Source: Veillonella parvula DSM 2008
GTDB taxonomy: Bacteria > Bacillota > Negativicutes > Veillonellales > Veillonellaceae
DNA length: 64,000 nt
NCBI RefSeq assembly: GCF_000024945.1
Contig: NC_013520.1
Location: 1,202,501 to 1,266,500 of the forward strand
Direction: 5' to 3'
The notes beneath the pieces are model-generated. The model worked only from the letters and a program-made list of their open reading frames with translations, did not search any database and was not told where the DNA came from. Numbering within the stretch: position 1 is the stretch's first letter; each line of letters opens with the position of its first letter. Both the position numbers and the translations under genes were made by a program. Positions 58,989-64,000 of this stretch are shown here, piece after piece.

Positions 58989-60020
58989 TTACTTATAAAT
59001 GATATGATGGCTCGATGCCTTCTCCATACGATTCATAATAGCAACACCAAAACCGTCATCATCAACACCTTCTGCCAAGATTAGGGTAACATGATTTTCA
59101 TTAAAATGTAATAGACTTTTGTAAAAGTCATGACCTAATGATAAAGCATCACTATGATGTCCAAAACAATGACATATAAAGCGTGTATCCTCTTTAATCA
59201 AGTTATACGTTTCATGACTTACCAAACAACCTATGGGACCTTCTACCTCTGCAGAAAGCTCTTTGAAAGTACTTGCTACATCTTCTGGACTGCCTACAAC
59301 AACTGTCATAGGTGCATCAGGAGCATAATGGGTATACTTCATACCAGGAGCCTTTGGCTTAGTTGTTGCATTAACGAGAGCAGTATCATACTCAACAGTA
59401 GACACAACATCTTCTAGCTGTGCTTTTGTAATTCCACCAGGTCTCAATATAATGACCTTATCATCATGAACTTCCACCACAGTAGACTCTACACCAATCG
59501 TACATGAACCAGCATCTAAAATATAGGAAATACGGTCCTTCATATCATGATAAACATCTTGTGCCGTTGTGGGACTTGGCCGTCCAGATATATTAGCACT
59601 AGGAGCCGCTATAGGTACACCAGCACGCTCTAGTAAAGCTCGACAAAGCTCATGATCAGGGCAACGTAAAGCAACACGAGGTAACCCGCCTGTAGCACGA
59701 TCTGGCACTAAATCTGATTTAGGCAATGTGATTGTCAACGGACCAGGCCAAAATGTATCCATTAATAATTGTGCCGTATTTGAAACCTCTGTTACTAAAG
59801 GTTTTATACTTTCACTATTAGGAACATGTAAAATAAGTGGATTATCGGAAGGGCGACCTTTAGCGGTGTAGATTTTATCCATCGCCTCCGGATCTAACCC
59901 ATTAGCACCTAATCCATATACAGTTTCTGTAGGTATAGATACCAATTCACCATTGCGCAAAGCACGGGCTAAAGTATCTATATCTTGTTCTGATGGATTT
60001 GTAATGATTTTAGTATCCAT
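58989..60020 (-). CDS. L-threonylcarbamoyladenylate synthase (Sua5/TsaC2 type)
   Basis: This 343-residue enzyme makes threonylcarbamoyl-AMP from threonine, bicarbonate and ATP for t6A. A YrdC domain (about 10-200) has SIPTETVYGLGANG, KGRPSDNPLILHV and APSANISGRPSPT. A C-terminal Sua5 domain (about 225-340) marks the long form. It supplies the intermediate used by the TsaB/TsaE/TsaD complex encoded at the left end of the window. The chosen ATG has GAGG six bases upstream and lies one base from the prmC stop. Confidence 0.93.
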   Translation of the reverse strand: MDTKIITNPSEQDIDTLARALRNGELVSIPTETVYGLGANGLDPEAMDKIYTAKGRPSDNPLILHVPNSESIKPLVTEVSNTAQLLMDTFWPGPLTITLPKSDLVPDRATGGLPRVALRCPDHELCRALLERAGVPIAAPSANISGRPSPTTAQDVYHDMKDRISYILDAGSCTIGVESTVVEVHDDKVIILRPGGITKAQLEDVVSTVEYDTALVNATTKPKAPGMKYTHYAPDAPMTVVVGSPEDVASTFKELSAEVEGPIGCLVSHETYNLIKEDTRFICHCFGHHSDALSLGHDFYKSLLHFNENHVTLILAEGVDDDGFGVAIMNRMEKASSHHIIYK

Positions 60021-60021
60021 A

Positions 60022-60891
60022 TTAGCCCTCATATACAGCTGTCACTACGCGGTTATAACCACCGAGGTCAGCTATAAAATGAATATTCGAATATTGACCT
60101 GTTTCTTGCAATAAAGCACCTACCTCTTCTGCTTGGTCAAAGCCTACTTCAAACGCCACACGGCCATTAGCGTTTAAATAATTTCTACATTCTTTAGCTA
60201 AGATTCGATAAAATTGAAGTCCATCCTCTCCACCAAATAATGCAATATGAGGCTCATTTAACACATCTGGAGACAACATCTTTAAATCACCAGTTCGAAT
60301 GTATGGCGGATTAGAAACAATAAGATCAAATTTCTCTTTTTTTCCATATAAAGTGTGGAACATATCTGATTCCATAAATTGTACTCGGTCAGATAAATTA
60401 AAGGACTCACCATTTTCGCGTGCCACCGGTAAAGCATCTGTGGAGATATCTAAACCAACACCACTAGAATTTGGCAAATAATGTAACAGACTTAATAATA
60501 TTGTCCCAGGGCCTGTGCATACATCAAGAATACGCAGATTACTATCTTTTGGATAAGTACCTAGTACATGCTCAATCAAGGTTTCCGTATCAGGTCGTGG
60601 AATTAATACCTTATCATTCACTTTAAAGGTCAACCCCATAAAGTCCTTTTCCCCAATGATAGCCGCTACACAATGTCCCTTAGCTCGTTGTTGAACGAGA
60701 GGCCTAAAGGCATCGAGCTCGTCTTGAATAAGCGGTTGGTCATAATGGGTATATAGATAAATCCGATCTTTACCTAAAACGTGAGAAAGCAGTACTTCCC
60801 CATCAAGTCGAGGTGTATCCATCTCCTTGCTTTGAAAGTACTGCTCTGTCCACTGGAGAATACGACCGATTGTCCAAATCTCCTTATGCAT
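60022..60891 (-). CDS. prmC: Peptide chain release factor N5-glutamine methyltransferase
   Basis: This 289-residue enzyme methylates the Gln of the GGQ motif in release factors. It has an N-terminal helical domain (about 1-75), [16 protein letters not shown] (SAM loop), and the NPPY motif in [10 protein letters not shown]. It starts at [12 protein letters not shown] with AGGAGG nine bases upstream, eight bases inside the end of prfA, whose product is its substrate. Confidence 0.95.
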   Translation of the reverse strand: MHKEIWTIGRILQWTEQYFQSKEMDTPRLDGEVLLSHVLGKDRIYLYTHYDQPLIQDELDAFRPLVQQRAKGHCVAAIIGEKDFMGLTFKVNDKVLIPRPDTETLIEHVLGTYPKDSNLRILDVCTGPGTILLSLLHYLPNSSGVGLDISTDALPVARENGESFNLSDRVQFMESDMFHTLYGKKEKFDLIVSNPPYIRTGDLKMLSPDVLNEPHIALFGGEDGLQFYRILAKECRNYLNANGRVAFEVGFDQAEEVGALLQETGQYSNIHFIADLGGYNRVVTAVYEG

Positions 60892-61966
60892 TTGTATTAG
60901 CCTCCTGCATTTTTGCCGCTTGGTCTGCAGCATTTAAGGCTTGAATAATTTCATCAAGATCGCCATTTAAAATAGCATCTAATTTATATAATGTTAAATT
61001 AATACGATGATCTGTGACACGACCTTGTGGGTAGTTATAGGTGCGAATACGTTCACTACGATCACCTGTGCCGACTTGACTCTTACGATCTGCAGCCATA
61101 CTAGAAATGGCCTCTTGTTCAGCTTGATCCTGTAACTTAGCACGCAATACACGCATAGCTTTTTCACGGTTTTGTAATTGAGATCGTTGATCTTGACACG
61201 CTACAACGATACCAGATGGTAAGTGTGTAATACGAACAGCAGACTCTGTTTTATTGATATGCTGACCACCGGCACCACTCGCACGATATGTATCAATTTT
61301 TAAATCTTTTTCATTAACTTCAATATCAACATCTTCCATCTCTGGCAATACGGCTACTGTAACTGTAGATGTATGTACACGGCCTTGTGTTTCTGTAGCC
61401 GGTACACGTTGTACACGATGTACACCAGATTCAAATTTCATCTTAGAGTATACATTTTCACCATCCACAGAGAAAATAACCTCTTTAAAGCCACCAAGCT
61501 CTGGTTCATTAGCATCGATAATCTCACAACGCCAGCCTTGGCTTTCCGCATATTTTGTGTACATACGGAACAAGTCGCCTGCGAATAATGCAGCTTCATC
61601 ACCGCCAGCACCACCGCGAATCTCAATGATAATATTTTTATCATCATTAGGATCCTTAGGCAATAATAGAACTTGCAACTTTTCTTCCAATTCCTCTTTT
61701 TGAGGTTTTAACTCTTTCAATTCCTCTTGAGCCATTTCTCGGAATTCTTCGTCCATGGATTTATCTTCAATAACTTCCATAGCTTCATCAATACCAGATA
61801 AAACTTTTTTGTAAGTACGGAACGTTTCAACGGTTTCAGATAATTGAGCATGTTGACGGGTCAATTTACGCCATTCATCTTGGCGAGCAATGACCTCTGG
61901 GTCACTAATGCGCTGCTCAAGATCCATAAATTTATCTTCAATAACTTGTAATTTATCAACTAACAT
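60884..61966 (-). CDS. prfA: Peptide chain release factor 1
   Basis: This 360-residue release factor reads UAA and UAG. The tripeptide anticodon region precedes and the catalytic GGQ is in [18 protein letters not shown] at about residue 230. The start [13 protein letters not shown] and [16 protein letters not shown] are typical. GAGG lies in the DUF1385 stop region just ahead. prfA and prmC are co-encoded, as usual. Confidence 0.96.
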   Translation of the reverse strand: MLVDKLQVIEDKFMDLEQRISDPEVIARQDEWRKLTRQHAQLSETVETFRTYKKVLSGIDEAMEVIEDKSMDEEFREMAQEELKELKPQKEELEEKLQVLLLPKDPNDDKNIIIEIRGGAGGDEAALFAGDLFRMYTKYAESQGWRCEIIDANEPELGGFKEVIFSVDGENVYSKMKFESGVHRVQRVPATETQGRVHTSTVTVAVLPEMEDVDIEVNEKDLKIDTYRASGAGGQHINKTESAVRITHLPSGIVVACQDQRSQLQNREKAMRVLRAKLQDQAEQEAISSMAADRKSQVGTGDRSERIRTYNYPQGRVTDHRINLTLYKLDAILNGDLDEIIQALNAADQAAKMQEANTNA

Positions 61967-61968
61967 GT

Positions 61969-62859
61969 TTATTCCTCTTCATATGCGTCACTCTCAGGTG
62001 GACGGACCTCTTCTAAAGCTCGTATAGCAACTTCAATTTGATCATCTTCTGGTTCACGCGTTGTCATATATTGTAACGCAAGACCTAGTTTAATAAGAGC
62101 TTTCACAAAAGAATGATCGCTACGTCCAGCAAGACGAATTACCTCGTACGCAATACCAGCTACTACAGGCATAAGGAGTACGCGGCTCACGATACGTTCC
62201 AACAAATTGGGCCAACCCAAGAAAGCAAATACAAAGATACTAACTACCATAACAATAAGTAAGAAGTTTGTACCACATCGCGCATGCAAGCGACTTTGTT
62301 GGCGAACGTTTTCTACAGTTAAAGGCAAATCTAATTCATAAGTATGAATCGTTTTATGCTCTGCACCATGATATTGGAAAACTCGTTGAATATCCTTCGT
62401 AAGACCAATCCCCCAAATATAAAGTAAGAAAAGTATTAAACGAATGACACCTTCAATGAGATTTAATACTATATGATTATCTTGTACACCAGGAATGAAT
62501 TTTACGATAAATGTAGGCAATGCCAAAAACACAGCTATCGCAAACAGTGTAGAAATGACCATGGTAATGGCGATTTCACTATTAGACATTTCTTCCTCTT
62601 CATCGCCAGCAGCCTTAGCAGAGAAGGATAAAGCCTTCATGCCTATCACTAGAGATTCATAGAGAGCTACACAGCCACGAAGAAATGGTTTTTTCAATAT
62701 TGGATATGTGTCAGCAATGGACTTTGTAGCCTCTTTTTGAACTACAATAGTTCCCGCAGGCTCACGTACGGCAGTTGCCGTATAGCCAGGGCCTCTCATC
62801 ATGACACCTTCGATCACAGCCTGTCCTCCGACAAACTTTTTTATACGTTCTCTGTTCAC
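61969..62859 (-). CDS. DUF1385 family membrane protein (YqhQ-like)
   Basis: This 296-residue protein starts at a GTG ([18 protein letters not shown]) with AGGAG five bases upstream. [14 protein letters not shown] is the DUF1385 signature. It has about four to five membrane segments (about residues 105-130, 140-165, 205-235) and a conserved [13 protein letters not shown] region with possible metal ligands (His, Glu, His). In many Firmicutes it lies next to prfA or rpmE. The function is not known to me. Confidence 0.86.
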   Translation of the reverse strand: MNRERIKKFVGGQAVIEGVMMRGPGYTATAVREPAGTIVVQKEATKSIADTYPILKKPFLRGCVALYESLVIGMKALSFSAKAAGDEEEEMSNSEIAITMVISTLFAIAVFLALPTFIVKFIPGVQDNHIVLNLIEGVIRLILFLLYIWGIGLTKDIQRVFQYHGAEHKTIHTYELDLPLTVENVRQQSRLHARCGTNFLLIVMVVSIFVFAFLGWPNLLERIVSRVLLMPVVAGIAYEVIRLAGRSDHSFVKALIKLGLALQYMTTREPEDDQIEVAIRALEEVRPPESDAYEEE

Positions 62860-62931
62860 AAGATCTCCTCTCATAAACAAATATAGGCAGAGCCAACAGC
62901 CCTGCCAATACATGTTACATTACAATACAAA

Positions 62932-63129
62932 TTATTTGCCGTAACGTTTGTTAAATTGTTCAATACGACCACGAGCTTGAGCCGCACGTTGTTGACCAGT
63001 GAAGAACGGATGGCATTTGGAGCAAACGTCTACACGAAGGTCTTCTTTTACAGAGCCAGTTTTGAATGTGTTGCCACAACCGCAAGTTACTGTAGCTTCT
63101 TTATAGTCTGGATGAATACCTTGTTTCAT
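62932..63129 (-). CDS. rpmE: 50S ribosomal protein L31
   Basis: This 65-residue ribosomal protein starts [20 protein letters not shown] and has CGC and CSKC cysteine pairs, so it is the zinc-binding form of L31. GAGGTG lies nine bases before the ATG. A clean promoter lies about 40 bases upstream. It opens the rpmE-DUF1385-prfA-prmC series. Confidence 0.96.
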   Translation of the reverse strand: MKQGIHPDYKEATVTCGCGNTFKTGSVKEDLRVDVCSKCHPFFTGQQRAAQARGRIEQFNKRYGK

Positions 63130-63169
63130 TCTATACACCTCTTTCCAGCAATCAATATTATTCTTATAG

Positions 63170-63198
63170 ATTATAGCATGACACCTGCACAAATGCAA
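63170..63198 (-). promoter_or_regulatory. Promoter of the rpmE operon
   Basis: On the minus strand -35 TTGCAT (63193-63198) and an extended -10 TGCTATAAT (TATAAT at 63170-63175) are spaced 17 bases apart. Confidence 0.88.
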
Positions 63199-63208
63199 GT
63201 AACCAATA

Positions 63209-63478
63209 CTATTCCTTGGATGCTTGCTTTTCTTCAATAGCCTCAGCTAAAATAGCTTCCAAGTCGCTTTCATTGAGGATGTCACGCAATGCAATAAGCT
63301 CCTCTAAAGAAAGGGTAATACCTTTTTTCATGCTTGTATATTCACTATCCCAAGCACGAAGATCAAACTTAGGATTGTATTTTCCCCAACTAGTACATGT
63401 TAATTGTTTTTTCCAACCATCTTTATCTTCAGATAAAGTACCAATAACCTTGAAGATTTCAAAATTAATAACTGCCAT
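63209..63478 (-). CDS. PC4/YdbC family ssDNA-binding protein
   Basis: This 89-residue protein has [35 protein letters not shown] and [18 protein letters not shown]. This matches the YdbC family, prokaryotic relatives of eukaryotic transcription coactivator PC4 that bind single-stranded nucleic acid. A short acidic C-terminus follows. AGGAGG lies just before the ATG. Its cellular role is not known. Confidence 0.85.
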   Translation of the reverse strand: MAVINFEIFKVIGTLSEDKDGWKKQLTCTSWGKYNPKFDLRAWDSEYTSMKKGITLSLEELIALRDILNESDLEAILAEAIEEKQASKE

Positions 63479-63582
63479 AGGTCCTCCTTTCTTACATATT
63501 CATATGCTATGTTTCGTATCTACTATATTTAGTAGTTCATATTTTTTAGGATACGATATATTTTAAACCAAAATTATATGAT

Positions 63583-64000
63583 TTACAATTCTTTTTTATA
63601 GTCACTATAATCTTCAATATCAATAGAAGCTGTAGGTGGCATAACTTGTGCACCTAATGAATCTACGGTCTCTTTCCAACTCGTTGTAGCCTCCGTAACA
63701 GCCTTAATATATGCCTCGTCAGCAGCCTGTACAGATTCAATTAGTTGGGTCTCATCCTTTACATCTAATATGCGACGACGTACGCTACTAAGCATATAGC
63801 CAAAGGATTCATCTGTTTGAACGAGCATGGAGATTTCTTGAATCAATGTTTGACCCGTAGTGCTGCAGAAATAGGCATACCACATATATGCTAATTCAGC
63901 ATCTGGGAACATCCAGTACATATCATCTACAGGCGCTTCTGTCGTAATATCTACATCAATATGATCAGTATGACGTTTAAAAGTAAGAAAATAAGCTCCA
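63583..64000 (-). CDS. Hypothetical protein, partial (N-terminus off window)
   Basis: The reading frame is open to the window edge, giving at least 138 residues. I do not recognise it. It contains DDMYWMFPDAELAYMW, a Trp/Tyr-rich patch, then a helical part (STTGQTLIQEISMLV ... EAYIKAVTEATTSWKETVDSLG) and an acidic end. No signal or membrane segment is visible in this portion. It is upstream of the PC4-like gene on the same strand with about 100 bases between. Confidence 0.7.
   Translation of the reverse strand, partial: GAYFLTFKRHTDHIDVDITTEAPVDDMYWMFPDAELAYMWYAYFCSTTGQTLIQEISMLVQTDESFGYMLSSVRRRILDVKDETQLIESVQAADEAYIKAVTEATTSWKETVDSLGAQVMPPTASIDIEDYSDYKKEL

Overview
The window looks like a chromosomal core segment of a Veillonella-like member of the Negativicutes. 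These are diderm Firmicutes. Three things point there: gene orders typical of Firmicutes (cggR-gap-pgk-tpiA-gpmI-eno; thiL-tsaE-tsaB-rimI; rpmE-prfA-prmC-tsaC-arginine phosphatase-rpiB-glyA-upp; ccpN-ppsR); AT-rich DNA with strong AGGAGG ribosome binding sites; and envelope genes suited to an outer-membrane bacterium (MacA/MacB-type efflux, type IV pilus genes, phosphatidylserine synthase and decarboxylase). The genus is an inference from overall resemblance, not from a database search. Almost every gene lies on the minus strand. Only rpmB (L28) and a class A penicillin-binding protein lie on the plus strand.

Layout, left to right. 1-2.35 kb: thiL-tsaE-tsaB-rimI (thiamine phosphate kinase and tRNA t6A machinery; rimI runs off the edge). 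2.4-7.3 kb: GerMN lipoprotein, AMIN/amidase cell-wall hydrolase, secreted metallo-beta-lactamase-fold lipoprotein, nnr and acpS. 7.3-8.3 kb: an unrecognised propeller-like protein next to tRNA-Leu(CAA). 8.3-12.5 kb: surE, a membrane GT2 glycosyltransferase, pssA, psd and a TagA/WecG glycosyltransferase. 12.5-16.4 kb: guaB, a 4-oxalocrotonate tautomerase and recG. 16.6-21.8 kb: rpmB, then dgt, ppsR, ccpN and ppsA, a module for controlling PEP synthesis. 21.9-34.7 kb: CoA pyrophosphatase, tyrS, PBP1A, mutS2, U32 peptidase-like protein, pheT and pheS. 34.8-38.5 kb: thioesterase and a MacAB-like efflux operon. 38.6-40.4 kb: pfkA overlapped by a shikimate-kinase-like gene with an unusual basic tail.

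40.4-48.5 kb is one dense type IV pilus operon, transcribed right to left: pilB, pilT, pilC, major pilin, a short prepilin peptidase, four minor-pilin-like genes, and pilM-, pilN- and pilO-like genes. 48.6-55.8 kb is the lower-glycolysis operon with its CggR-type regulator. A paired direct-repeat operator sits just downstream of a good promoter. 55.9-63.2 kb is the rpmE-to-upp translation, one-carbon and salvage cluster. The right edge holds a PC4/YdbC-like protein and an unrecognised gene that runs off the window.

Metabolically, ppsA with PpsR and CcpN alongside a CggR-controlled triose operon fits an organism that makes sugar phosphates from lactate or pyruvate. I found no CRISPR array, prophage, insertion sequence or defence island. 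The least explained items are the type IV pilus operon (long prepilin leaders, truncated peptidase, deep gene overlaps), the aroK-like/pfkA overlap and the tRNA-adjacent unknown gene. No stretch over 300 bases lacks a gene. The largest gaps (about 220-235 bases, at 4130-4364, 16360-16582, 22503-22721 and 35217-35441) hold promoters or terminators, or nothing I can name.
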